NCBI RefSeq assembly: GCF_000372725.1
Contig: NW_005201732.1
Span: 142,743 to 206,742, forward strand
Reading direction: 5' to 3'
DNA length: 64,000 bases
Source: Emiliania huxleyi CCMP1516
Taxonomy: Eukaryota > Haptophyta > Isochrysidales > Noelaerhabdaceae
Positions 29,101 to 38,018 of this stretch are shown one piece after another. A program made the translations under genes and the position numbers. The notes beneath the pieces were generated by a model. That model did no database searches. It saw nothing but the letters and a program-made list of their open reading frames with translations, and was not told the DNA's origin. How positions within the stretch are numbered: the first letter of the stretch is position 1; each line of letters starts with the position of its first letter.

Positions 29101-31342
29101 GTTCACAGCTCAGCGGGATAGAGGGTGTGAATAGGAAGAGGAGGGACGGGTCGGCCGCAAGCTCGACCTGTTCACAGCTCAGCGGGATAGAGGGTGTGAA
29201 TAGGAAGAGGAGGGACGGGTCGGCAGCTCCACCCCGACGTTGACTCGCTTGCGCTGGCCGCCCGACAGGCCCCTCCTATAGGACACGTGTCGTGGGCGCG
29301 TCTTGTGACGCACGCCGGCCCGCCCTCCCCGCCCGGCAGCAGGCCCGACCGCGCAACGTCGCCGATGGCCGCGTCCTTGACGTGCGTCAGGCCTAGAGAG
29401 CGAGGAAGACTTCCTAGACACTTCCTAGACCTTTCCTTGACCTTTCCTTGACGTGCGTCAGGCCTAGAGAGCGACGGAAGCGGACACACTCCTCTCTCGA
29501 TAGCACCGCCGCCCCCCTCGGCGTGCTGCCGGACCGAGCAAGTCGACCAGCCGGACCACCCACTCGTTCAGCTGCGACGCGGGCGTCTCTGCAGGCAGCC
29601 GCAGCCGCGCGGACACCCAGAGCGACTCGGTGACGGTGAGCGTGGGCAGCAACACGTCCTCCTGCGGCGCGGGCCGACCAGCGGGTGAACAGACAGAGGA
29701 AAGGCGTGGATGGAGCAATGAGTGCGGCATGAAGGGCGAGGAGCTTGCGTGCTCTCGAGCAGTGCTCTCGAGCAAGTCTAGGTGATCTCGGGTGATCTCG
29801 GGCGATCTGGTCCTGCGGCACAAAGGCGATCAGCTTGTGCACCTCGCGCGGTCGCGCGGGGCGGCCTGACGGAGCAGAGCGACTCGTGACTGCGTGGGCG
29901 GCTGGCGGCAGCTCTTCCTCTCGCTCCACGCCGTTCAGCCGGATGGAGCCGGACGAGGGCGTCAGCTTGCCGGAGAGCAGATTGATGAGTGTCGACTTGC
30001 CGCACCCGGACGGGCCCATCAGCGCGGTGAGCTCGCCCGGCAGCACCTCGCCGCAAGCGTCGGTGAGGACCGCCTCGCCCGAAGGGAGGCGGTAGGAGAG
30101 GCCCTCGAACGAGAGGGCGAGCCGGAGCGACGGGTCGTGGACCAGGTCCATCGACCGCTTCAGCCCCGCCATCAGCCGCTCCGTCACCTGCGGACGCGCC
30201 GTGGACGTGTCCCGGACGGCTCCGACTGGCGGGGACGGCGGCAGCGTCTGGCCGCGGGGTGGCCCCGCGTGCTGAGGAGGTGTCGGGGGCCGGAGGTGTC
30301 TACGAGGTGTCTCTGAGATGTCGGCCCGCCTCTCCGCGCGTCTCAACGCCGTCCAGCTCGCGCCTGCGGCAAGCGGACACACGGGGAGTCACTACTCGCG
30401 GTTAGTGGTGCGCCAGCTACGAGGAGAGCGGATGCGGAGCGCAGTGGAGTGTGCCCGAGTACGTGTCGTCTCGAGTGCGCGCTCACGCTGACGAGCAATC
30501 TAGGGCCCGCTCCGCACGCGCGCGACGATTTGCGCGCGGCGCCGCAGCAGGTAGAGGCGGCTGGCGAGGCCACCGCCGCCACCGCCGAGGAGGCAGAGGC
30601 CGAGGTAGAGGAGGACGACCGAGTCGAGCAGCTTCATCTCCGTCTCCACCCCGTGGTCGGGCAGGTTGACGGCCTGTGTCGCGCAGCCGCGCTCGTAGTC
30701 GCTTCCCCAGCAGCTAAGTGCGCCGCCTGCGAAGAAGGCGCCGAGGACAAAGGCAGTCGCGGAGACGAGCGTGCCCAGCCACCAGCGGAGCGAGCTCGTG
30801 TCGTTCGCACGCCGCGACGACGGCATCAGCAGCGAGATTGGATCCGGGAGGCTCGCGCCCACCGCCTTGACTGCGCCGCTGACCGCCGCCGCCGTGGCGG
30901 CAGCCGCGGGAGCCACCGTGTCGGTGAGCCTCTCCAGGGCCCGCGAACCCTGCCTCCTGTGGCCCGGCGTCACTGTCGGCCGTGCCAGCTCCGTCGACGG
31001 CTCGGACAAAGGCTCACTGTGGCGGCCACTTCCGCCGGTCGGGCTCACCATGTGCGGCGGCATCGCGTCGCCACGGACAGCCACGAGTGGCTGCACGCCT
31101 GTGTCATCGCTGGAGTGGGCCGTCGAATCATGGCGCGCCGCGTCGTTAGTGACGAGCGGACTCGACGCGGTGTATTCGTCCATGCCCACGAGGCTGCAAG
31201 CCTGCAAAATGGGCGGTCGCAAAAGCAGATGGCGGTCAGAGAGCTTCGAGCCGACCTTGCGGCCAGCGACAGAGAGGACACTTTGCCGGATGTTTCTTTT
31301 GAGCTTAGCCTTCGATGTAATGAAACAACGCAAGGCGGACAT
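26156..31342 (-). CDS. ABCG/White-type half transporter
   Basis: ATP-driven membrane exporter with the ABCG order: nucleotide-binding domain then membrane domain. Minus-strand landmarks: Walker A GPSGCGKST (about 30015-29990), Q-loop KLIAFVPQ (29835-29813), EDVLLPTLTVTESLWVSARL (29661 on), signature LSGGQRKR (about 29265), Walker B LLFLDEPTSGLDS (about 29070), H-loop AVLHQPRLSLFEL (about 28630), and TYVMGP-like VYMGPTEAAADHF. Membrane-domain exons fixed by phase: 27931-27773, 27468-27115, 26906-26824 and 26737-26156 (stop 26156), with VSIQVSLNLLGGERAIYWRE, YLLGKTAATLPLTLAYPFLF and a Cys-rich loop before the last helix. Upstream, 31342 or 31183 to 30500 encodes a Ser-rich tail and two hydrophobic helices, probably an N-terminal extension of the same protein. 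Introns are GC-AG, GT-AG and one apparent GA-AG (29662-29812). Exons near 28000-28500 and 29270-29340 are unresolved. Substrate unknown; lipids or sterols are usual for the family. Confidence 0.8.
26975..27062. repeat. 10-bp minisatellite in ABC intron
   Basis: About eight copies of GAGGCGGGCG inside the GC-AG intron 26907-27114. Confidence 0.8.
27538..27731. repeat. 12-bp minisatellite in ABC intron
   Basis: About sixteen copies of GGGAGAGGCGAG, nearly perfect, inside the GT-AG intron 27469-27772. One copy carries a G for A substitution. Confidence 0.85.
28686..28855. repeat. G-rich minisatellite, GGGGGGTGGACAC
   Basis: About a dozen copies of TGGACACGGGGGGG with G-run length varying from 6 to 9. 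Lies in an ABC-gene intron between the Walker B and H-loop exons. The plus strand could form G-quadruplexes. Confidence 0.8.
29066..29230 (-). repeat. tandem 69-nt intron units
   Basis: Two complete 69-nt units plus the exon copy (start points 29066, 29135 and 29204 on the plus strand). On the minus strand each unit begins with GTCGAGCTTGCGGCCGACCC GTCCCTCCTCTTCC, a copy of the exon that encodes VELAADPSLLF, and ends with a 35-nt tail TATTCACACC...AGCTGTGAACAG. Every unit therefore starts GT and ends AG. The coding copy is the last one, which continues into LDEPTSGLDS. Confidence 0.85.
29374..29475 (-). repeat. 71-nt tandem intron unit
   Basis: The segment TCGCTCTCTAGGCCTGACGC ACGTCAAGGA (minus strand) occurs twice, 71 nt apart. 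The first copy lies inside the intron and the second is the real acceptor plus exon start (LTHVKDAAIGD). The preceding part of the intron, from donor GTCCGG to the first CTCTCTAG, is also 71 nt, so the intron is two 71-nt periods. The spacer carries the 11-mer TAGGAAGTGTC also found in the OPR intron array. Confidence 0.8.
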
Positions 31343-31753
31343 GGCATATCGCTCTCGGGCCCACAGACATCCCGCACACTCGCCGCACACCCATGTTTCT
31401 TTTACGTTTGAACGACATTGACCGCAAGGAGAGTGTCAGCCAAGGCTAACTTAGACTGCGACGAGAGATCGGGAGAGAGAGGCAGACGTTAGTCGTTACT
31501 CAGACGACGGTCGAGTGCAAACGTCGTGAGAGTCCAGCACTGCAGGCTACGAGGCTAGAACCACTCTCCGTTCCCTAAAATCCCTATGCGAGCAACAAAG
31601 GGCGGCGTGCCGTTCTAACAAAAAATCTACACGCACCCACAGTGTTTTGCTAGGAAAAGCTAGGCCTATCATCAGCACGCCTCTCCCGTGCCGCCCCTTC
31701 CCCCCCGCACGTCCCCGCGACGCTTTACTACTCGAGTACGTGCCCCCTGCGCA
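31343..31753. other. intergenic, nothing recognised
   Basis: Upstream of the ABC start and downstream of the metacaspase-like stop. No gene or RNA signal seen. Confidence 0.4.
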
Positions 31754-33010
31754 TCACAACCCTCGCCGGCGAGCGACGCCGTCGTCAATCAGCCCGCGAG
31801 CATAGGTGTTTGCCTCGTCCGCCGCCTCTTCGGGCGCCTTGCCCGTGCTCGCGAGGCGGGCCGCCTTGCTCGCGCCTTGGGACGCGATCTCGAGCGCCCT
31901 CTCCCCGCACTCGCCGGCGTGGCGGGCCAGGGCCGTGGCGTACAGAAAGTCGGAGACGGCGCCGGCAGAGGGGTGCTTCTCAAACGCCACAGCCCTCTCC
32001 ACCACCGGCTGCGGCTTGGGGGCCAGCGAGCGCGCCAGTGCCGCAGGTGCGCTCATTATCTTCCCGAGGGACCTGCTCCAGTGCGGGATGCCGCCGGCGA
32101 TGACGGCCGCGTCCGCGTCCGTGAACTCGACGTTGCTCGACATGTTGATGGTCTGCTTCATGTAGTGGTCCCTCGCGTACTGGTTCATGGCGATCAGCAC
32201 CTTTGCCGGCGGGTCGCCCTTGTTGTGCGACTCGAGAAAGGCGTTCGTGCAGACGCCGCCGGCCTTGGTCTCGTAGGCTACCTCCGCGTCGAGCGCCGCC
32301 GAGATGCACAGGATTCGGCCGCACTTGGAGTAGCGCTCAATGATCGCCTCGGGGTGGGGCGCCCGACACCCCACCATTTCGCCGCTCTCGTCCAGCTCGA
32401 GGTCCCATGGGAGACCGAGGATGGTGCCAGAGTGGCAGCAGTCCATAAAGGCGAGGAGAGCGCCGTTTTCGTTGAAGCCCTGCAACGTCTCCTCCAGCTC
32501 AACCTCGCTCAGAAGCTCAGACGTCGTGAAGTAGTCGCAGGGCACAATCGACTCTAGCATGACAAAGCCGTGGCCGCCGGGGTCAGGGGCGTCCTCCGGG
32601 AGCAGGCTATACGGCCGCTTCGGATTGATCACCCCATGGCCCGAATAGACGAACCACGCCTGGCGCACCGGCCCATCCTCTTTCGCGCCGTCAAGCCATT
32701 TCACGAGCTTCTTGAGCTCGGCGACGATGTTCTTCTTGGTCGAGTAGTCCTTCTCCTTGCTGAGCTTCTTGTGGTCAGTCAGGAAGCGCACCTTTACGCC
32801 CTCCTTTTTGAGCATATCCTTCATCCGCATTTGGTCACCGACGCAGCCCGGAAGTGCATGCTTACCGGTGGACGCCCACTTTGGCAGCCCCTTGACCTCC
32901 GTGTTGCTCGGGTACGAGCAGCACACACACAGCGCCTTGGTGACTACCTTTCGGTCTCCCGCCGTAGCAGCCTTGCTCTCCCACATCCATCCCGTGAAGG
33001 AATTGGGCAT
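31754..33010 (-). CDS. metacaspase-like peptidase (C14)
   Basis: Single exon, 418 aa. The p20-like fold is clear: KALCVCCSYP start strand, LPGCVGDQMRMKDMLKKEG, the catalytic His in VYSGHG (His125) and the catalytic Cys in LAFMDCCHSGT (Cys192). A further strand reads RILCISAALDAEVAYE, as in the p10 part, followed by CTNAFLES. The C-terminal 130 residues are helical and unassigned. There is no N-terminal Pro-rich or zinc-finger prodomain. Metacaspases cleave after Arg or Lys and act in stress responses and cell death of algae. Start chosen at the only N-terminal ATG (33010). It is divergent from the hydroxylase-like gene; the two starts are about 145 bp apart and share a promoter region. Confidence 0.85.
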   Translation of the reverse strand: MPNSFTGWMWESKAATAGDRKVVTKALCVCCSYPSNTEVKGLPKWASTGKHALPGCVGDQMRMKDMLKKEGVKVRFLTDHKKLSKEKDYSTKKNIVAELKKLVKWLDGAKEDGPVRQAWFVYSGHGVINPKRPYSLLPEDAPDPGGHGFVMLESIVPCDYFTTSELLSEVELEETLQGFNENGALLAFMDCCHSGTILGLPWDLELDESGEMVGCRAPHPEAIIERYSKCGRILCISAALDAEVAYETKAGGVCTNAFLESHNKGDPPAKVLIAMNQYARDHYMKQTINMSSNVEFTDADAAVIAGGIPHWSRSLGKIMSAPAALARSLAPKPQPVVERAVAFEKHPSAGAVSDFLYATALARHAGECGERALEIASQGASKAARLASTGKAPEEAADEANTYARGLIDDGVARRRGL

Positions 33011-33154
33011 GGATGCTAGCGCGTCCTTTACCGCTGCCCTCCTGCTTGGCGGGCCCCGCGCACTCGCCCTCCGGTGCCGTTGGTGCCGATCGCTCAGGAT
33101 GCAAGCCCTCTCTGCTTAGCGGGACGGACGGACGAGTTTCGCTCCCGTTGTGTA

Positions 33155-34008
33155 ATGCTCAGCTTCGCGCTGCCAGCCGCACACATAGTTTCCATCGCGC
33201 CGATATTAAACGCAAGCGAGGCTAAGTTCGTCGTCCGCGAGGCGGCGAGCTATCGGCAGTGCTGTCTCCGTAAAGCTGAGCAGCCGAGAAAAGCATCGGC
33301 GCGCGCGCGGCGGATCCTGCAGAAGCTCAATGTTACACATCTCCAAAAGGACGACCAGGCACCAGGATCGGACCCGCAGAAGTACGACCTCTACTTTCCA
33401 CGCCACCTCTCCATCATTCCGCGGCCGCTGTTGCGCCGCATCCACCAGCACGTGCAGCGGAGGTATGTCAGGCGACTCGCCTTCAACAATGGGTGGATCC
33501 GCAGGCGCGACCACCGGCGCGCCGATGAGCGCGTGGCAGAAGCAATGTGAGTCTTAAAGGTCACACACACACCACGCTCAGGTACCGCCACAACTCGTCC
33601 CAGCCCCAGCTGGGTGCGCACCGGGACCACAAGTCTGACGACGAGCTCTCGGTCGTGGTGCAGCTCACAGCGGGCGCCTTCTTCTTTGTGTATGCAGAGT
33701 CGCAGTCGACCGGCGTCCGACCGCCGCCCACGCCACCGAGCGGCTGGCTCCCTCTCAAGCACATGGCGGCGGGCGAGGCCGTCGTCTACCACGGAGGAGG
33801 CATGTACCACGGCTGCCGGCGGCTGCAGCCGGGCGAGGAGCGGTGGGTCATCACCCTCTTCTACGGCCTGGACCGGCGGAGCACGAGGAGGAGGTACGGG
33901 TACCACAGCCGGTTCCCTCTCGGAGGCTCCGCGATGGCGGACAGCCACGCGCCTCTCTTTCACCACATCGCGAGCAAGCCTGGCTGCGACGTGCTGCGGA
34001 GGTCCTAA
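33155..34008 (+). CDS. prolyl-4-hydroxylase-like 2OG-Fe(II) oxygenase
   Basis: Exons 33155-33546 and 33582-34008 (272 aa). Iron-binding residues are visible as HRD in QLGAHRDHKSDDELSVVVQL and the distal His in GGGMYHGCRRL, with ERWVITLFYGL giving the 2OG-side strand. Order and spacing fit the small P4H-type fold. The start MLSFALPAAHIVSIAPILNA looks like a short signal peptide, suggesting entry into the secretory pathway, where such enzymes hydroxylate proline. The proposed intron (GTGAGT...CTCAG) is only 35 nt, but it is needed to join YRHNSSQPQ to exon 1 in frame. Substrate unknown. Confidence 0.7.
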
Positions 34009-34958
34009 CAGTCGTGGCTTCTGGCTATTTATCTGCAGTTGTCCACTTTTTGCAAGAGTCTCGTGTTCTCTCTACTCGAGGGATGTGGAACTACAGGGTC
34101 CCCACCGCACAGCAATTTGTCGTAAAAATTCTTTCAAAAATCCGTCTTGACTCTTGTGTGCTGGCGACCTGTGGCGAGGTACTCCCCGACGCGTGTATCT
34201 CGGTTTTTTATATCTGGCCGAGTCAACCCGAGATGCTGGGGCGAGCCTCGGCGAGACTGTGTCAGCTGTTCCCACAGCAGGCTGGAAGTAAAGAAAGAAA
34301 AAGAAAAAAGCAGGAGCTTTAGGTCCCCTGACGGCAGCGGCGTCTCAGAACGAGGCCGAGGAGAGCGATGAGTCAGAGGATGAAACAGCAGGAGAGAGAA
34401 CGAGGACGAGAGTGGGAAGAACGCGAGGTGGCATGAAGGTCGCTGCGAACTCAGGTGTATTCTTTTTTTGCTTTGCCGGACATCATGATGAAATTCTGCA
34501 AAAACCTGGCCGGCCCCTGCCCTGCCCCTACCTACACCTACCTACCTACCTACCCTACTTATGGGAAACTAAAAAGAAATCACGCGATGCGTGAAGGTGG
34601 GGTACCATACCAACTTAAAGTGATGGTTGGTGGTGCTCTCCTGCAACCACAGTCCTTCCTGTGACATGGCAGGCCACTCTCAAGCCCTACAAGCACCAGA
34701 TCACCCATTTGGGGAGGGTTGACATCGTGATTTGCACGGAAAATTTCTTTTTCTGCTGTGAAAATTCCAGCGTGAAGAGAGGGAAAAACCCGACGGGAGG
34801 GCCCAGACCTACCCTACCTACCCCGTCATGATGTCCCAGCCACTAGTGTGTGTGTGTGTCTAGCGCTTGGCCAGCTGGCTCTCCCACCCTATCCGGAACA
34901 CTTGGCCTCTCACGAGCCGGTCGTACTCCTATCGCAGCCACACGCGCCCCTCGCCCCC
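34009..34958. other. intergenic with a duplicated segment
   Basis: No gene recognised. The stretch ACGAGGCCGAGGAGAGC...GAGTCAGAGGA...GCAGGAGAGAGAACGA at about 34343-34405 recurs at about 35519-35578, so the DNA on either side of the RCC1 fragment is related. A CTAC-type microsatellite lies at 34527-34556 and 34808-34825. Confidence 0.6.
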
Positions 34959-35368
34959 CTCTCACCCCCGCGACCACACCTCGATCTTCTTGGGCAGCAG
35001 CTGGTTCGACAAATCCTCTCCGTGGCCTAAGCGGCCGAGTCCGCCAGCGCCCCAGGTAAAGACAGCGCCGTCGGCGGCGAGGGCGAGGCTGTGGTCTTCC
35101 CCCGCCGACACAGCGACGACGCGCTGCCCAGCGAAGGCCTCGATCTTCTTGGGCAGCAGCTGGTGCTGCTGGTCGCCGTGGCCCAACTGGCCAGCGTATC
35201 CAAAGCCCCAGCTCCAGACGGCGCCGTCGGCGGTGAGGGCGAGGCTGTGGAATGCTCCAGCCGACACTGCCACGACGCGCTGGCCAGCGAAGGCCTCGAT
35301 CTTCTTGGGCAGCTGGCTCTGCTCATCGCCGTGGCCCAACCGGCCATCGTCTCCATAGCCACAGCTGT
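34959..35368 (-). pseudogene. RCC1-repeat fragment
   Basis: Encodes about three RCC1 blades (GRLGHGDEQSQLPKKIEAFA, GQRVVAVSAGAFHSLALTAD, GAVWSWGFGYAGQLGHGDQ) with the same wording as the full F-box/RCC1 gene at 39285-40751. The fragment has no start codon and its upstream edge at about 35368 abuts a repeat of the GTGCCAGTCCGCGCC family. It is a truncated, inverted duplicate of that gene. The sequence is still highly similar, so the copy is recent. Function unlikely. Confidence 0.75.
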
Positions 35369-35384
35369 TCTTTCTTTCTTTTTG

Positions 35385-35590
35385 AGCCGGTGTGTGTGCC
35401 AGTCCGCGCCAGTCCGCGCCCTTGTCGTGCCAGTGTGCTGTGAGAGAGGCTTGTATTTAAGAATTCTTTCTTTTTGCCCGCGCACTCCCTAGGGCGGCAG
35501 GCGGCGGCGGCGTTGCAGCACGAGGCCGAGGAGAGCTTTGTTTGAGTCAGAGGACGAAGCGGCAGGAGAGAGAACGATGAGAGTGAGAAG
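35385..35590. repeat. interspersed repeat copies
   Basis: GTGTGTGCCAGTCCGCGCCA and TGCCAGTGTGCTGTGAGAG, then AGAATTCTTTCTTTTTGCCC; related to 5936-6185 and 38660-38740. Followed at 35519-35578 by the second copy of the GAGGCCGAGGAGAGC segment seen at 34343. Confidence 0.55.
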
Positions 35591-35724
35591 ACCGTGATCC
35601 GTGAAGTGACTTAAAGGAGAAGTTTCCTGCGAGAATTGGCGAACATAATGTTGTGGTGGCGGCGTGCAGTCCTCCATCCCTGCTTTCGGCTGACCATCCA
35701 GATGGCAGAATTCTTTCTGGCACG

Positions 35725-36525
35725 ATGCTCGCTGCCGCTCTCGCTGGCGAGTAGAGGCACACGCACGCTCTCCCGAGGTCTCTTGGAGCAGAGCCCCGGC
35801 GAGCCCTCGAAAGAGCTACCCAATGGGTCCCTCGAGAGGGTACCCTGGGTAGGCGGGGCCTCTACTCGCCAGCCGCTCTCGTGTCCCAGCATCGGCTCCG
35901 GCCGTCTCCGCCGCGTGCTCCGCCCGCCCGCTTAAACTGGCTTGCTGACCTCTTCTCGCCAGACGCTGCCGACTCGGCCGCCGCCGAACTTGTCTTGAGC
36001 GAATTATGCGAGCCAGAGTGGGCGATCCGGTGCGAGCTCGGTGCTGCCGTCGCATCCAGCCTCGGCGGATCGGGCTCGCTTGCGCGAGGCAGGACAGATG
36101 CGTCGACCGACGTGCGACTCGACTGCGGAGTGCGCTTCGAGATCGATGCCGGCTTTGACCCACCTCAGGGCACCGTTCGACTGGCGAGGCCAAGCAGGTT
36201 GCTCGCGGCAGAGGGTTTCTGGAAGGTTTCGGAGACGGATGACCGGGACGTGCCAAAGGCCATCTCTTGGCGCCTTCAGTCCACTGGCATTCGGGCGGGG
36301 GAGGAGGAACTCGTTCCCCCCGGTCCGCTCTACTTCAACGCGCTCCTGGAGGGCGACGGCTCTACTTTGCCACTGCAGCTAACGGCGGGACGGCTCACCG
36401 TGAAGGAGGATATCGGAGCGGATGTCGGCATCTTCCGCGCGCGGGGCATCCTGGCCGAGTTCAAAATTGTGGGAGCCTTTGAGGCCCAGCGGGCCATCGA
36501 CCCTGCTCAGCCGCCCGCTTCGTGA
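35725..36525 (+). CDS. conserved plastid-type protein, uncharacterised
   Basis: Proposed exons 35725-35746 and 35873-36525, joined by a GC-AG intron; this supplies an ATG and a short hydrophobic leader (MLAAALAALVSQHRLRPSPP), which the long frame alone lacks. The body has NWLADLFSPDAADSAAAEL, GVRFEIDAGFDPPQGTVRLA, FWKVSETDD, PPGPLYFNALLEGDGS and KEDIGADVG...GILAEFKIVGAF. The PxGPxYFNA and ILAEFKIVG blocks resemble a family I associate with red-lineage algae, of unknown function; this is recollection, not a search. GCCGCTCTCG occurs at both intron borders, 138 nt apart, and the intron ends form a 15-bp inverted repeat (GCGAGTAGAGGC with GCCTCTACTCGC). About 225 aa. Confidence 0.55.
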
Positions 36526-36815
36526 TCCAGCTGTGTCGCCAGTACCTCCGGAGAGTTTCATGTCCTATCTGTCCGGTGCATGCCTATCTTGGTTTTTTGT
36601 GGGGTCATCACACAAATCCACATAATCCACAGTAGACACACACAGTCACAGAACCGGCAAGCGACTCGAAGTGAGAAAAAACCTTGTAAGAGAGCGTCTC
36701 TGGCGTCTCGGAATCGAGCGAAGACAGAGACGGAGAGCACCAGTACTTAAAGAGAGACAGAGAGCGAGAATTGAGCATGGAAACGAGCAAACAGAGGAGC
36801 AGAGAGCACGCATCT

Positions 36816-37523
36816 CTAACAGGCCCGCTCCTTCCTCAACCGCGACATACAGTGGAGGGCGCGGGCTTCATCGTACGTCACCAGCGTTGGAACCTTTGGT
36901 ACCATCAGGCGTAGGGACGTGACGACGACAAGCCGCATCGGCAGGGAGGCAGGAAGTAGCACGACCAGCAGCCGAATCTGGGCGGAGAGCTGAGGCCGAA
37001 GCTCAAGCCCTCGGCGGACGCACTCTGCAAAGTGTGTCGGGCCCGGCAGTGGGCAGGCCCGCAGATCCCAGAGCGCGACGCTCTGCTGGGAGAGAGCGAG
37101 ACTTGCTTCGAGATAGTCGAATAGGAGATTGACGGCGTCAGAAGTAACCCTCTTGCCGTCCATCTTGGCGTGCAGGCGTGGGTGGCGGAGGGTGGGGTGC
37201 GAGTCGAGGCGCAGTGTGAGATTTCCAGTCGTGCGCTCTGGCAGCTCGGGCTTGAAGGCGAGCTCGTCAGTTGGATGCGATACCAGCGCTACAGCAGCAG
37301 CCTGCTGTTCCTTGTCGTACTCGCTTGAGGCCAGATTGCGGGCGTGCTTGTCTGGGCTGGTCGGGCGGAACACGTCGCACAAGCAGGAGAATGGCCCACG
37401 CTCCTGGGTCGACCGCCGCCGGCAGCGACGCACGCTCATTGAAAGCAGGCAGGCAGCGAGGCAGAGAAGGGCGGGCAGCACGCCGGTGATGAGGCAACCA
37501 GTTCCTTCTCCCCCTTTCAGCAT
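36816..37523 (-). CDS. membrane-anchored protein of unknown function
   Basis: Starting at the ATG at 37523 (MLKGGEG) the protein has one strong transmembrane helix (CLITGVLPALLCLAACLLSM), an Arg-rich turn, then a soluble domain: LTLRLDSHPTLRHPRLHAKM, TSDAVNLLFDYLEASLALS, SVALWDLRACPLPGPTHFAE, LLVVLLPASLPMRLVVV, VPKVPTLVTYDEARAL. The LWDLR strand followed by helix, strand, helix and a PxxPxLVxDxxEA end is reminiscent of a STAS/SpoIIAA-like fold, but this is weak. Tail-to-tail with the conserved plastid-type gene. 235 aa. Confidence 0.5.
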   Translation of the reverse strand: MLKGGEGTGCLITGVLPALLCLAACLLSMSVRRCRRRSTQERGPFSCLCDVFRPTSPDKHARNLASSEYDKEQQAAAVALVSHPTDELAFKPELPERTTGNLTLRLDSHPTLRHPRLHAKMDGKRVTSDAVNLLFDYLEASLALSQQSVALWDLRACPLPGPTHFAECVRRGLELRPQLSAQIRLLVVLLPASLPMRLVVVTSLRLMVPKVPTLVTYDEARALHCMSRLRKERAC

Positions 37524-37760
37524 CTTATCATGCAACCCCCTCCCCACCCCCACCCACACTACCACCTCTACCACCACAGCAACAACTCCCAATTTTCAAT
37601 GTATGTGGCTCTTACATTTTCAGTGTATGTAGCATTTTTCATAGGTTTCGGCGGGATAAAAGAAAAATACGCCCAACTTTCCGTTCCCTCCAACCACGTG
37701 CCCTTCCAAACATTGATGTGTCGACGGTTACCTATATACAGCCACCTGCGCCGAGGACCC

Positions 37761-38018
37761 ATGACGGACTCCGCGGTGTCGCAGCATGTGGCGGACTTGG
37801 AGACGCGGACACGGTTCAGTGCCGTGTATTTCACGATCACTCTCTTGCTCATCGGCTTCAGCGCCGCACTTGCAGTCTCCGCCGGGCTCGATGACGGCAT
37901 CAACGCACCCGTGATGTCTGCAATTGGTGGACTCAACGCCATCTGCCTCGGCGTGGAGAGGGCGCTCGACCGAGACATCTCCAGGCGAACACCTTCCTCC
38001 AACAGGGCGTGCGCATAG
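37761..38018 (+). CDS. small two-helix membrane protein
   Basis: 85 aa from ATG 37761: MTDSAVSQHVADLETRTRFS, then helix VYFTITLLLIGFSAALAVSA, a short loop LDDGIN, then helix APVMSAIGGLNAICLGVERA and a basic tail. A charged N-terminal helix followed by a two-helix hairpin resembles SLATT/DUF4231-type 2TM modules, but the similarity is by pattern only. Preceding in-frame sequence is open but low-complexity, so this ATG is preferred. Confidence 0.45.
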   Translation: MTDSAVSQHVADLETRTRFSAVYFTITLLLIGFSAALAVSAGLDDGINAPVMSAIGGLNAICLGVERALDRDISRRTPSSNRACA

